Position numbers and translations under genes: made by a program
Notes under the pieces: generated by a model
The model's database searches: none
Told to the model about the DNA's origin: nothing
What the model saw: only the letters and a program-made list of their open reading frames with translations
Source: Arcicella gelida
GTDB taxonomy: Bacteria; Bacteroidota; Bacteroidia; Cytophagales; Spirosomataceae
Assembly (NCBI RefSeq): GCF_034931025.1
Contig: NZ_JAYGIL010000010.1
Span: 62,001-126,000 of the forward strand
DNA length: 64,000 nt
Direction: 5' to 3'
Shown: piece after piece, positions 35,715-44,510 of the stretch
Position numbering within the stretch: the stretch's first letter is position 1
Layout of the letters: every line of letters starts with the position of its first letter

Positions 35715-36038
35715 TTAGTTCAAACCCTGTTCATGTGACAAGAACTCTAACTGGCGAAATATAGGAATAAGTGATTTGCCTTTTTCAGACAAATTATATT
35801 CTATATGCAATGGTTTTTGCTTGATAATTACTTTTTCTAATAATTCTTGTTCTTCCAATTCTCTTAAAGCTACCGAAATAGATTGTTTGTTAGAACCTTC
35901 AATTTGTCGTAATAATAAATTAAAACGAATAGGACCTTCTTGGGCTATGCGAAAAATTTGAGGCTTCCATTTCCCAGAAAGTGTTTTTAAAAGATGTTCT
36001 GCTGGGCATCCATCAGTATTTGCTGTCTTAAATTCCAT
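35715..36038 (-). CDS. HxlR family transcriptional regulator
   Basis: A 107-residue winged-helix regulator. TDGCPAEHLLKTLSGKWKPQ contains the conserved cysteine that serves as redox or electrophile sensor in many HxlR proteins. IEGSNKQSISVALRELEEQE is the recognition helix and HIEYNLSEKGKSLIPIF the wing. The frame is open to a TTG at 36095, but the ATG at 36038 gives the usual family N-terminus. It is divergent from the DsbA-like gene, and the shared 300-bp intergenic region carries a 13-bp inverted repeat. Regulation of the thiol oxidoreductase is therefore likely. Confidence 0.9.
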   Translation of the reverse strand: MEFKTANTDGCPAEHLLKTLSGKWKPQIFRIAQEGPIRFNLLLRQIEGSNKQSISVALRELEEQELLEKVIIKQKPLHIEYNLSEKGKSLIPIFRQLEFLSHEQGLN

Positions 36039-36230
36039 AAATTTTAATGTGCTGATATTCAGATATAGTAAGGCGGCTTTCTGAAAAATGTTCAATTGTA
36101 TATTAACTCTTTCTTATTTGAGAAAGTTCAAAAAGATACTAATAGAGCAATTTACTTGATTTATTCTTTTGTTCAAGCTGATTTTAACTTCAAAGATTAT
36201 TTTTTACAAAAAAAATGAAAACAAGGCATT

Positions 36231-36315
36231 ATTTAATAGTCATGTTTTTCTGACTAATTGACACCCATCAAAAATATGCAGAGTTTTGTATCAGAAATAT
36301 AAATGACTATTAAAT
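36231..36315. promoter_or_regulatory. 13-bp inverted repeat in the HxlR/DsbA intergenic region
   Basis: ATTTAATAGTCAT (36231-36243) and its exact complement ATGACTATTAAAT (36303-36315) are 59 bp apart; the second ends 24 bp before the DsbA-like start. A related GACTAAT lies between them. They could be two half-sites or two operators for HxlR. Confidence 0.5.
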
Positions 36316-36339
36316 CAAACCTACACGGTATTATTCTAA

Positions 36340-37329
36340 ATGAAATATACCTTAATACTAAGCTTGATGTTATTGCCGATACTGGCTACAGCTCAGGTGA
36401 AATCAAAAAATATGAATAACTCAACAAATAATCCTCTTTTGTGTGACCTAGAAACTGGCATTTGCGAAATAGCTGATTCGGATGTCAACGAAAATTCAAC
36501 AACTTTAAAAGAAGAAGTCTCTAAAAAGATAAAAATTATTTATTATACCGATCCTATTTGTTCCTCATGTTGGGGAATAGAGCCACAATTAAGAAAACTA
36601 AAGCTTGAATACGGTAAAAATATTGAAGTAGAGTACAGAATGGGAGGTTTGTTACCCGACTGGTCGTATAATCGTGGGGGAATTAGTAAGCCATCAGATG
36701 TAGCGCATCATTGGGATGAAGTAAGTGCATATTATGATATGCCCATTGATGGAGATGTTTGGTTCGAAGACCCGCTAAATTCTTCTTACCCGCCTTCTAT
36801 TGCTTTTAAAGCAGCAGAATTACAGAGTAAAGAAAAAGCATTGTTGTTTCTTCGTGAAATAAGAGAAATGGTTTTTCTGCAAAAAAAGAACATTGCTAAA
36901 TGGGAGAATATATCGTTTGCGGCACAAAAAGTGGGTTTAGATGTTCATCGCCTGCAAGAAGATTATGATGGTAAAGCCAAAACACTTTTTTCAGAAGATT
37001 TACAGTTAGGTCGTAAGTTAGGAGTGAGGGGTTTTCCGACGATGTATTTTGTAGATAGCGAAGGAAAATACGAAACTATTTATGGAAGTAAGCCTTTTGG
37101 CATTTACGAGCAAACGTTAAAAAAGCTTCAGCCCAAAGCTGAGAAAAATCAAATCAATAAAAATTGGAATAATTTATTTGCACAATATCAAACACTTACC
37201 TCGAGAGAATTTGCAGAACTGTCGGGAATGCCTAGAAAAGAAACAGATACTTACCTTCAAAAACTTGTAGAAAATGGAGAATTGACTCAAATTGCAAGTA
37301 AGAATGGTTTTCTGTGGAAGAAAAAGTAG
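36340..37329 (+). CDS. DsbA family protein (FrnE/SpxH-like) with extra N-terminal cysteine pair
   Basis: A 329-residue thioredoxin-fold protein. The active site DPICSSCWG gives C74 and C77 (CxxC), and the cis-proline loop is VRGFPTMYFV. Before the fold there is a second pair, C35 and C42, in NNPLLCDLETGICEI. After it, a ~60-residue helix-rich tail ends in LTSREFAELSGMPRKETDTY. A hydrophobic start (ILSLMLLPILATAQ) suggests export if the ATG at 36340 is used. Starting instead at an internal methionine would make it cytosolic like SpxH/FrnE. It probably transfers disulfides and is likely regulated by the divergent HxlR protein. Confidence 0.85.
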   Translation: MKYTLILSLMLLPILATAQVKSKNMNNSTNNPLLCDLETGICEIADSDVNENSTTLKEEVSKKIKIIYYTDPICSSCWGIEPQLRKLKLEYGKNIEVEYRMGGLLPDWSYNRGGISKPSDVAHHWDEVSAYYDMPIDGDVWFEDPLNSSYPPSIAFKAAELQSKEKALLFLREIREMVFLQKKNIAKWENISFAAQKVGLDVHRLQEDYDGKAKTLFSEDLQLGRKLGVRGFPTMYFVDSEGKYETIYGSKPFGIYEQTLKKLQPKAEKNQINKNWNNLFAQYQTLTSREFAELSGMPRKETDTYLQKLVENGELTQIASKNGFLWKKK

Positions 37330-37356
37330 CAATCCGACAAAATGCAAGCCTATTTT

Positions 37357-37388
37357 TGAGCATCATTTTAGCAATAGAATGATGCTCA
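37357..37388. other. Hairpin after the DsbA-like gene
   Basis: TGAGCATCATT (37357-37367) pairs perfectly with 37378-37388. Neither strand has a following T-run, so a terminator role is uncertain. Confidence 0.4.
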
Positions 37389-37394
37389 CTATGT

Positions 37395-37490
37395 TTATTT
37401 CCCTTTTCTCTCTGCTAAATCAGCCAATTCTTTCTTCTTAGAAACAGCACCATACTTCTCCATCGCCAAGCATTGCCACTTAACAGGTGA
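37395..37490 (-). pseudogene. Probable 3' remnant of an unidentified gene
   Basis: On the minus strand, 31 sense codons end in TAA at 37395-37397, just below an in-frame stop at 37491-37493. They read as normal protein (KWQCLAMEKYGAVSKKKELA, then DLAERKGK) with no start. It looks like the last part of a deleted gene. The family is not recognised. Confidence 0.35.
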
Positions 37491-37562
37491 TTACATAAAG
37501 GTTAGTTTATAAAATATCTATATATTGTAATATCTATTAAACAATCTTAATAAATATTAAAT

Positions 37563-40500
37563 ATGATGCTTAAACAAAAAGCTTATTGGCTTATCTTTTT
37601 CTTCTTTACTTTATTCTTTGGAAACGCATTTGCGAATACTTCTATCGGGAATTTAACGGTTGATTATCAATCAAATCCTTTAGGAATTGATATTTCAAAC
37701 CCTCATTTTGCTTGGCAAATGCAGGTTTCGGAAGTCAAAAAAGGACAATCTCCTAAAAGAGGATACTTTCAAAAGGCTTATCAAATCATCGTTTCAGATG
37801 CCCAAAACCAAATCGTTTGGGATTCTAAAAAAGTAAATTCCGACCTTTCACACGGTATCGAATACGCAGGCTCTCCATTAAAAGCTACTACTCGCTACAC
37901 TTGGAAAGTAAACGTTTGGGATAATTTCAACCAAATGAGTAGCAATGCTGCTTGGTTTGAAACGGGTTTGATGAATCCAAATCCAGATTTATCGGCTTGG
38001 TCTGGTGCAAAATGGATTGGCGGTGGTGACGAAGACTTGGTTTTGTATGCACATTATCTTTCTGTCTATAAATTTCAATATGCAGTTCAGCTTGATAAAA
38101 CTTCTAATTCAACAAAAGCGGCTTTCACTTTCGGAGGAAATGACCCTCGTTTGATGGATAAAAACTTGAATTTAATGGCAATGCAAAATAGCCTAAACCA
38201 AAGTTATATCGCTTTAGAATTAGATATTTCAAACGTTTCTGAAGCGACTGATGGATTAGCCAAATTGAATATTTACAGAGTTGGCTATGATAAAAGTGAT
38301 TCTAAAGAAAAAGTTTTTAAATCTTTTGACATACCTCAAACACTTATCAATCAAGCTAATAAATACGAAAAACATAAAATTTATGCAGAATGTAATTTTG
38401 GCGTTTTTGAGTTTTTTGTGGATGGAACAAAAGCTGAAAATTTATTGAAAGATAAAAGTGCTGGTCCTAATTCGCCTTTTGGTCCAAGAGGTTTCAACTT
38501 GAATCCTGTAGGAAGTGGCAATAATTTTATCAGTTTCCCGATGTTGTCGGATATTGGTTTTCAGACGAACGACAATCAAAAAGCTTATTTTTCTGAGCTT
38601 GAAATCAAGAATTTTCGTTTCCCTTCTAATACTCTTTTTACAGAAAAATTGACGAATAGCAATTATTCTGGCATTTTTAAATCTGAAAAATTAAGCATTG
38701 AAAATGATACTTACGCTGTTTCTGGCGGAGCGTTGATTTTAGCAAACCCAAGTAAAAATGCTGCTCCGATGCTAAGAAGTACTTTTGCAACACAGGCGAA
38801 AGCGATTAAAAACGCTCGTTTGTACGTAACCGCAAGAGGGATTTATGAAATGTATTTAAACGGGAAAAGAGTAAGTAACGATTATTTTAATCCCGGATTG
38901 ACCCAATACAACAAACACCATTTGTACCAAACTTACGATGTTACTTCGGCATTGAAACAGGGCGAAAAAAATGCTATCGGTGCTTGGATGAGTGAAGGTT
39001 GGTGGAGTGGAAACATTACTTACAGTGGCGAAAGTTGGAATTTCTTTGGCGACCGACAATCACTTCTGAGTAAATTAGTCATTACATATTCAGATGGGTC
39101 TGAGCAAGTTATTACTTCAAATCCTAAAGAATGGAAGTTTTTCAACGACGGGCCAGTTCGTTACGGAAGTTATTTTCAAGGCGAAGTCTATGACGCTAAT
39201 AAAGAGGAGCTTATAAAAGATTGGACAACCGCCAATTATAACGATAATGCTTGGAAATCTTCGGTTGAAGTACCATTGGAAGGAACTGCTTACCAAGGAA
39301 TTTTCACGGATTTTAATGGTAGAAAAACTACTTTTGATTATCAAGATTGTAAAATCGTTGGTCAAATGGGCGATAATGCCAGCATTGTAAAAACGATGAT
39401 TGCCCAAAGTGTAGAAGAAGTTCGTCCGAAAGTATTTGTCTATGACATGGGGCAAAATATGGTAGGTTTTCCGCAAATCTTGGTTAAAAACGGAAAAAAA
39501 GGACAAGCAATAACGCTACGTTATGCAGAAGTAAAATATCCGAACCTTCCCGACTACAAAGGAAACGAAGGAATGGTAATGATGGAAAACATCAGAGCAG
39601 CCTTGACACAAGATATGTATATCTTAAAAGGAGGTGATGAAATCATTCAACCAAGATTTACTTTCCACGGCTATCGTTATGTAGAAATTACTGGTATAGA
39701 CGAAGCCATTCCAGTATCCGATGTAAAAGGATTGGTCATCAGTTCTGTGAAAGAATTGAGTTCAATTTATGAAACTTCCAACGATTTGGTCAACAAACTT
39801 TGGAGAAATATCACTTGGTCGTTGAGAAGTAATTTCCTTTCTATACCAACTGATACGCCAGCTCGTAACGAACGCATGGGCTGGAGCGGCGATATTTCGG
39901 TATTCTCGAAAAGTGCTACTTATTTAACGAATTCTGATTTATTTTTAAGAAGACACCTTTTGGCAATGCGTGATGTACAAGCTGAAAGTGGCAGATTCAC
40001 CGACGTTGCTCCGATGGGTGGCGGTTTTGGTGGTACACTTTGGGGAAGTGCTGGAATCGTGGTTGCTTGGGAAACCTATCAGCAATACGGCGATGTACAA
40101 TTATTGAAAGAACATTACGATGCCATGAAACGTTATATTCAATTCTTAGAAAGTAAAGTAGATAAAAAAACTGGAATTTTGAACGAAGGTCCATTGGGCG
40201 ACTGGTTAAGTCCAGAAGGAAATAAAAATGATAATACTTTATTCTGGATGGCGTATTTTGCTTATGATTTAGAAATTATGAATAAAGTAGCGACGATTCT
40301 TCAAAAAACAGAAGAAGCTACCGCTTTCAAGAAACGTTATGAGGAAATAAAGAAAATTTTCAATGAAGTATATGTCGATAAAAACACATACAAAACCGTA
40401 AAGTCAGGCGTTAAAACGGGTTTTATTCCTGCTCCAAATGAAGCGGATACTCGTGGAAAATCTGATAAAGGCACTTTAATTGATACGCAGGCATCGTATG

Positions 40501-41219
40501 CTATTCCTTTAGATTTGGGTGTTTTCGATGAAACAAACAAAGCTTATGCCGTTCAAAGTTTGAACGAAAGTATTCAAAGAAAAAACAAAGACGACCTTGG
40601 TGTAGAACGTCCTGAATATTCATTGATGACAGGTTTTATCGGAACGGCTTCTATTTCTGAAGCACTTTCTGAAAATGGAAATTCAGCCAATGCTTACCGA
40701 CTTTTACAACAAACGAAATATCCATCTTGGTTGTATTCGGTTGTAAACGGAGCTACTTCTATTTGGGAAAGACTTAATTCTTATACCGTAGAAAACGGTT
40801 TTGGAGGCAATAATAGCATGAACTCTTTCAATCATTACTCTTTCGGAGCAGTAGCGGCTTGGATGAATAATTATTCTTTGGGCATTCAGAGAAGTCCAGA
40901 AAAAGCTGCATTCAAAGCCATTATCCTAAAACCAACACCAGACCCCGACAAAGTAATGACTTGGGCAAAAGGATATTACGATTCAGTATATGGAAAAATC
41001 AGTAGCGAATGGCGATATGAAGACAATACCTTTGTTTATAAAACTACCATTCCAGCCAATACAACGGCAACGCTATATTTACCCGCCAAAAGTGTTTTAG
41101 CTGTAAAAGAAGGTGGAAAATCACTGAGCCAAAGCAAAGGAATTAGTCAAATAACACTTGAAAACAATCAAGTAAAATTGACATTGGTTTCTGGAACTTA
41201 TGAATTTGAAGTGAAGTAA
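37563..41219 (+). CDS. Glycoside hydrolase family 78 alpha-L-rhamnosidase
   Basis: A 1218-residue exported enzyme that removes terminal alpha-L-rhamnose. A signal peptide is followed by an N-terminal Fn3-like domain (LTVDYQSNPLGIDISNPHFA). About 200 residues of extra beta-rich, ConA-like sequence (about 150-365) explain the long size. The Bac_rhamnosid domain comes next (ARGIYEMYLNGKRVSNDYFN), then the (alpha/alpha)6 catalytic barrel, with TDTPARNERMGWSGDISVFS and DWLSPEGNKNDN providing acidic residues, and the C-terminal beta-sandwich. Substrates include rhamnogalacturonan fragments and plant rhamnosides. It is transcribed alone, between the DsbA-like gene and a terminator. Confidence 0.95.
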   Translation: MMLKQKAYWLIFFFFTLFFGNAFANTSIGNLTVDYQSNPLGIDISNPHFAWQMQVSEVKKGQSPKRGYFQKAYQIIVSDAQNQIVWDSKKVNSDLSHGIEYAGSPLKATTRYTWKVNVWDNFNQMSSNAAWFETGLMNPNPDLSAWSGAKWIGGGDEDLVLYAHYLSVYKFQYAVQLDKTSNSTKAAFTFGGNDPRLMDKNLNLMAMQNSLNQSYIALELDISNVSEATDGLAKLNIYRVGYDKSDSKEKVFKSFDIPQTLINQANKYEKHKIYAECNFGVFEFFVDGTKAENLLKDKSAGPNSPFGPRGFNLNPVGSGNNFISFPMLSDIGFQTNDNQKAYFSELEIKNFRFPSNTLFTEKLTNSNYSGIFKSEKLSIENDTYAVSGGALILANPSKNAAPMLRSTFATQAKAIKNARLYVTARGIYEMYLNGKRVSNDYFNPGLTQYNKHHLYQTYDVTSALKQGEKNAIGAWMSEGWWSGNITYSGESWNFFGDRQSLLSKLVITYSDGSEQVITSNPKEWKFFNDGPVRYGSYFQGEVYDANKEELIKDWTTANYNDNAWKSSVEVPLEGTAYQGIFTDFNGRKTTFDYQDCKIVGQMGDNASIVKTMIAQSVEEVRPKVFVYDMGQNMVGFPQILVKNGKKGQAITLRYAEVKYPNLPDYKGNEGMVMMENIRAALTQDMYILKGGDEIIQPRFTFHGYRYVEITGIDEAIPVSDVKGLVISSVKELSSIYETSNDLVNKLWRNITWSLRSNFLSIPTDTPARNERMGWSGDISVFSKSATYLTNSDLFLRRHLLAMRDVQAESGRFTDVAPMGGGFGGTLWGSAGIVVAWETYQQYGDVQLLKEHYDAMKRYIQFLESKVDKKTGILNEGPLGDWLSPEGNKNDNTLFWMAYFAYDLEIMNKVATILQKTEEATAFKKRYEEIKKIFNEVYVDKNTYKTVKSGVKTGFIPAPNEADTRGKSDKGTLIDTQASYAIPLDLGVFDETNKAYAVQSLNESIQRKNKDDLGVERPEYSLMTGFIGTASISEALSENGNSANAYRLLQQTKYPSWLYSVVNGATSIWERLNSYTVENGFGGNNSMNSFNHYSFGAVAAWMNNYSLGIQRSPEKAAFKAIILKPTPDPDKVMTWAKGYYDSVYGKISSEWRYEDNTFVYKTTIPANTTATLYLPAKSVLAVKEGGKSLSQSKGISQITLENNQVKLTLVSGTYEFEVK

Positions 41220-41236
41220 GAATAAGTGTTGATGTG

Positions 41237-41271
41237 AAAGGTCTGGATTGTTGTATAATCCAGACCTTTTT
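41237..41271 (+). terminator. Intrinsic terminator after GH78
   Basis: AAAGGTCTGGATT (41237-41249) pairs perfectly with 41257-41269, followed by a T-run. Confidence 0.88.
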
Positions 41272-41375
41272 GTTTGGATAAATAAAGTAGTAGCATAAAA
41301 CTTTATTGGACTGTCTAATTTTTATCTATCTGAAAATCAGTATATTTAGTTCTGTTTTAAATATAAATCCAAAAA

Positions 41376-41729
41376 ATGAAACCTAATAAAATCTTCAAAA
41401 CCACTTTAATTTGGTTGCCTTCATTATTAGTTGCCTCTTTCTTTATCCAAAATTCATTCGAAAAAATATTCCATTCAAATGAAATATCCAAACTTAGTTT
41501 AAATAGTACTTCAATTATGTTGGTGGGTATATTTCTTTTAATATCAACCGCTTTATTTTTGATAGAAAAGACTTTAATCATCGGTACAGTCATATTGGCT
41601 TCTTATATGACATTCGTGGTTTTTGTACATATTTCTAAAGGAAAACCCTTTTTGCTGACGGTTTTAATTGTGGTAGGGATAATTTTTGCCGCCTATTTAA
41701 GAAAAGCACAATTTTTCTCTAAAGAATAA
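41376..41729 (+). CDS. Small membrane protein, DoxX-like
   Basis: A 117-residue protein with four predicted membrane helices (about 9-26, 47-62, 66-85 and 92-108). The motif SFFIQNSFEKIFHSNE after helix 1 is like the DoxX family, where it reads as F-x-x-G/N-x-x-K. DoxX-like proteins are poorly understood inner-membrane proteins, some linked to thiol stress. It stands alone between a terminator and the DUF2975/Xre operon. The opposite-strand frame of similar length is a shadow. Confidence 0.6.
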   Translation: MKPNKIFKTTLIWLPSLLVASFFIQNSFEKIFHSNEISKLSLNSTSIMLVGIFLLISTALFLIEKTLIIGTVILASYMTFVVFVHISKGKPFLLTVLIVVGIIFAAYLRKAQFFSKE

Positions 41730-41786
41730 TTCATACGCTCAATTTTAAAAAAGTCACCAAAGTAACAGATTGTTTGAAGCCAATTA

Positions 41787-41827
41787 AATAATAAATATTT
41801 ATTGTTTATCAATAAATATTTATTATT
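41787..41827. promoter_or_regulatory. Tandem palindromic operator of the DUF2975/Xre operon
   Basis: A 41-bp palindrome with 18-bp perfect arms: AATAATAAATATTTATTG (41787-41804), TTTAT loop, then its complement (41810-41827). Each arm contains the 14-bp self-palindrome AATAAATATTTATT (41790-41803 and 41811-41824), centres 21 bp apart. It lies 29 bp before the DUF2975 start. Confidence 0.65.
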
Positions 41828-41856
41828 ATTGTGACATAATTTAAACTTTTAAAATA

Positions 41857-42393
41857 ATGTCGAAAACAGATAACTTTGTATTTTGGAGCCTATATATTGT
41901 GGCTTGGCTCATTTTTGTAGGCTTGTCGATTGAAGCTGGAGGCTTGATCGTCAATTTTATTTTCAGTTTGTATAAACCTGAATTTGTTCAAAATCTATAT
42001 CAAAAGCTCGACTTAACTCAAATGTATAATGACAGTAAATTGGCTTTCTTCGGTGTCTATAGCTTTATTCTAATCATTTCAATTTTAAAAGCTTGCCTAT
42101 TTTACATAGTTATTAACCTAATGCACAAAATGGATTTGACAAAACCGTTTAATACTTTTGTAGCGAGGCAAATATCACAAATTAGTTATTATACCCTCTC
42201 AATTGGACTGTTAAGTCACATTGCCAGACAGTTGGTTGGGAATTTAACACATCATGGTTTTGTTCCAGACAACTTAAACCAATTTTGGGCTGACAGTCAA
42301 GCATTTATTTTAATGGGAGCTGTAATCTATATAATTGCGGTTATTTTTAAAAAAGGAGTAGCAATTCAAAATGAAAACGATTTAACAGTTTAA
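41857..42393 (+). CDS. DUF2975 family membrane protein
   Basis: A 178-residue inner-membrane protein with four hydrophobic helices (about 8-35, 60-85, 105-125, 148-165). The DUF2975 pattern LMHKMDLTKPFNTFVARQIS and the neighbouring SYYTLSIGLLSHIAR are clear. The family has no known reaction. It is almost always encoded next to a short Xre-type regulator, as here with a 3-bp gap. The two probably act together as a membrane sensor and its DNA-binding partner; this is inferred from conserved linkage. Confidence 0.88.
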   Translation: MSKTDNFVFWSLYIVAWLIFVGLSIEAGGLIVNFIFSLYKPEFVQNLYQKLDLTQMYNDSKLAFFGVYSFILIISILKACLFYIVINLMHKMDLTKPFNTFVARQISQISYYTLSIGLLSHIARQLVGNLTHHGFVPDNLNQFWADSQAFILMGAVIYIIAVIFKKGVAIQNENDLTV

Positions 42394-42396
42394 ACT

Positions 42397-42618
42397 ATGC
42401 CAATTATTGTAAACTTAGATGTAATGATGGCGAAACGAAAAATTTCGTTGAATGAACTTTCCGAAAAAGTTGAACTAACTTTATCTAACCTTTCAATCTT
42501 AAAAACTGGGAAGGCAAAAGCCATCAGATTTAGTACTTTAGAAGCCATCTGTAAATCATTAGATTGTCAACCAAGTGATATTCTGGAGTACGTAAGCGAT
42601 GATAAGCTGGATGAGTGA
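42397..42618 (+). CDS. Xre/YozG-type helix-turn-helix regulator
   Basis: A 73-residue single-domain regulator. MMAKRKISLNELSEKVELTL is the first half of the HTH, NLSILKTGKAKAIRFSTLEA the recognition part, and ICKSLDCQPSDILEYV the close of the Cro/C1 fold. This is the YozG subgroup. It follows DUF2975 by 3 bp. The tandem palindrome upstream of the operon is its likely autoregulatory target. Confidence 0.92.
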   Translation: MPIIVNLDVMMAKRKISLNELSEKVELTLSNLSILKTGKAKAIRFSTLEAICKSLDCQPSDILEYVSDDKLDE

Positions 42619-42675
42619 GGTTGTTTTTAGAATGTTCTGTGAAAATAATACCATAGTCTCTGGAACATTCACACA

Positions 42676-42711
42676 AAAAAGAGGTCATAATTAGCTTTAT
42701 GACCTCTTTTT
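42676..42711 (+). terminator. Intrinsic terminator of the DUF2975/Xre operon
   Basis: AAAAAGAGGTCATAA (42676-42690) pairs with 42697-42711, ending in T5. Confidence 0.88.
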
Positions 42712-43050
42712 GTGCGAATTATACAAGGCCATATTCCCCACCAAACCTAATCTACCCACAATTTTGGTTACCCCAAATTTCTAGGTAATCTGTACAATGT
42801 CCTCTCGTTTTTGTGATGATTTAACGGCTAAATTTAATTATTACCTGTATTTTAAACAAACGGTATATAGAATTGAGAATATGTGCTACGCTCTTCTTTA
42901 CTTATCTACTTACTTTACAAAGTCAAAAATATCTCGAAAATAAGGAAGATTAAATTATTTATTAAAACAATCATATTCATAAATCTTAATAACTTAACAC
43001 TCCCAACTTTCAATGGTTATTACCAACCACTTCAGGTGATTTAGTGTGCT
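42712..43050. other. Non-coding stretch before the xylan operon
   Basis: No open frame of protein-like character, repeat or known RNA was seen. It is probably spacer plus upstream regulatory DNA for the GH30 operon. Confidence 0.5.
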
Positions 43051-43051
43051 G

Positions 43052-43080
43052 TAGGTTGACTTTGCAATAATTTCAACCTA
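43052..43080. promoter_or_regulatory. Candidate promoter/operator of the glucuronoxylan operon
   Basis: TAGGTTGA (43052-43059) and TCAACCTA (43073-43080) form an inverted repeat. It overlaps TGACTTTG (43057-43064), one base from the -7 consensus, 60 bp before the GH30 start. Confidence 0.4.
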
Positions 43081-43123
43081 TAAACATAGTTGACAGAAAT
43101 ACTCTAAAACGTTAACAATTGAA

Positions 43124-44425
43124 ATGAAACAAATCTTAAAAACAAGCTTTTACTTAACCATCTTCCTTTTTGCTAGCTTTTCTTGTAAAAAATCTGACGA
43201 AGACAAAATACCAGTGCAGGTTCAGCCTAATCCATTTAAAGTAAACATCCTTCCACTTACTACTTATCAAACTATTTCTGGTTTTGGAGGTGCAAACAGA
43301 ATGTGGGGAACGCAATCTTTAAAACCAAGTGAAGCCACAAAAGCCTTTGGCTTGAATGATAACGAATTAGGACTTAGTATTTTTAGAGTAAGGATTTCGT
43401 CTAATAAAAATGAATGGCCCATTATTATTGAAGCCGTCAAAGAAGCAAATAAGTATGGAGTAAAAGTATTGGCCTGTCCGTGGTCGCCACCCGCAGCTTT
43501 GAAGAGTAATAATAGTGATGTTCGAGGATATTTATTACCAGAAAATTATAAAGCATTCAAAGACTATATCAATGAATTTATTGCCTACATGGCTCAAAAT
43601 GGAGCAAAAATAGATGTAGTATCAATTCAAAATGAACCAGATTGGAAGCCAAATTATGAATCATGTGATTATACGGCTGATGATTTTATCAATTTTTTAA
43701 AAGCACCTGGACAAATTGTTGGGGCTAAACTTGCTGCACCAGAATCATTAAACTTTAATCAAAACTTGACCAATGCAGTACTTTCTGATGATGAAGCTGC
43801 ACAAAAAATTGACATCGTAGCAGGACATATCTACGGAGGCGGCTTGGCAAAATTTCCTTTGGCAGAACAAAAGAAAAAGGAAATCTGGATGACAGAGTAT
43901 TTACTGAATTTGAACACAGGAAACACGGGTGCAGCCGAGTGGAAAACCTATTCTGAAACAGCTAAATGGGCAGAATCTATCACAATGCTAAAAACTATTC
44001 ATGATGCGATGACTAATAACTGGAATGCTTACATTTGGTGGTATTTACAACGTTATTATTCTTTTATTGGTGATGGCGAGCAAAATACAGCTAATGGCGA
44101 AGTACTCAAGCGTGGTTATGCTTTTTCTCATTTTTCAAAATTTATACGTCCTGGTTTTGTGAGAATTGGTGTTGATGTTCCTGCTAATAATTATCTAAAA
44201 ATTACAGCTTATAAAAGTGGCTCACAAACGGTTGTGGTAATGATTAATCCAGAAACATTTACAATCAAAAGAGTTCAATTAAATGGTTTGTTGCCAAGTG
44301 CTGCGATTGCCTATACTACTTCAGAAACAACCTCATTAACCAAGAAAAACCTGACAATTACTGATAAAACAGTTGAAATGGATATTCCACCAAGTAGTGT
44401 TACGACCATCGTATTGACAAATTAA
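43124..44425 (+). CDS. GH30 glucuronoxylanase-like lipoprotein
   Basis: A 433-residue surface or periplasmic lipoprotein (lipobox FSC, C21). The TIM-barrel GH30 core runs from ISGFGGANRMWG. The acid/base is E171 in SIQNEPDW and the nucleophile is E258 in IWMTEYL. ACPWSPPAALKSNN is the typical substrate-loop segment. A C-terminal beta-domain (about 340-433) completes the fold. The xylanase-type features and the GH115 and CE15 neighbours point to subfamily 8, which cuts xylan beside glucuronate branches. First gene of a four-gene operon. Confidence 0.9.
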   Translation: MKQILKTSFYLTIFLFASFSCKKSDEDKIPVQVQPNPFKVNILPLTTYQTISGFGGANRMWGTQSLKPSEATKAFGLNDNELGLSIFRVRISSNKNEWPIIIEAVKEANKYGVKVLACPWSPPAALKSNNSDVRGYLLPENYKAFKDYINEFIAYMAQNGAKIDVVSIQNEPDWKPNYESCDYTADDFINFLKAPGQIVGAKLAAPESLNFNQNLTNAVLSDDEAAQKIDIVAGHIYGGGLAKFPLAEQKKKEIWMTEYLLNLNTGNTGAAEWKTYSETAKWAESITMLKTIHDAMTNNWNAYIWWYLQRYYSFIGDGEQNTANGEVLKRGYAFSHFSKFIRPGFVRIGVDVPANNYLKITAYKSGSQTVVVMINPETFTIKRVQLNGLLPSAAIAYTTSETTSLTKKNLTITDKTVEMDIPPSSVTTIVLTN

Positions 44426-44510
44426 TGACAAGTACAATGTCATTGACAATTAGTATTTGCAAATTTATCAGGACTTGAATCGACAAAACGTAGCTCAAAA
44501 ACAAAAAACA

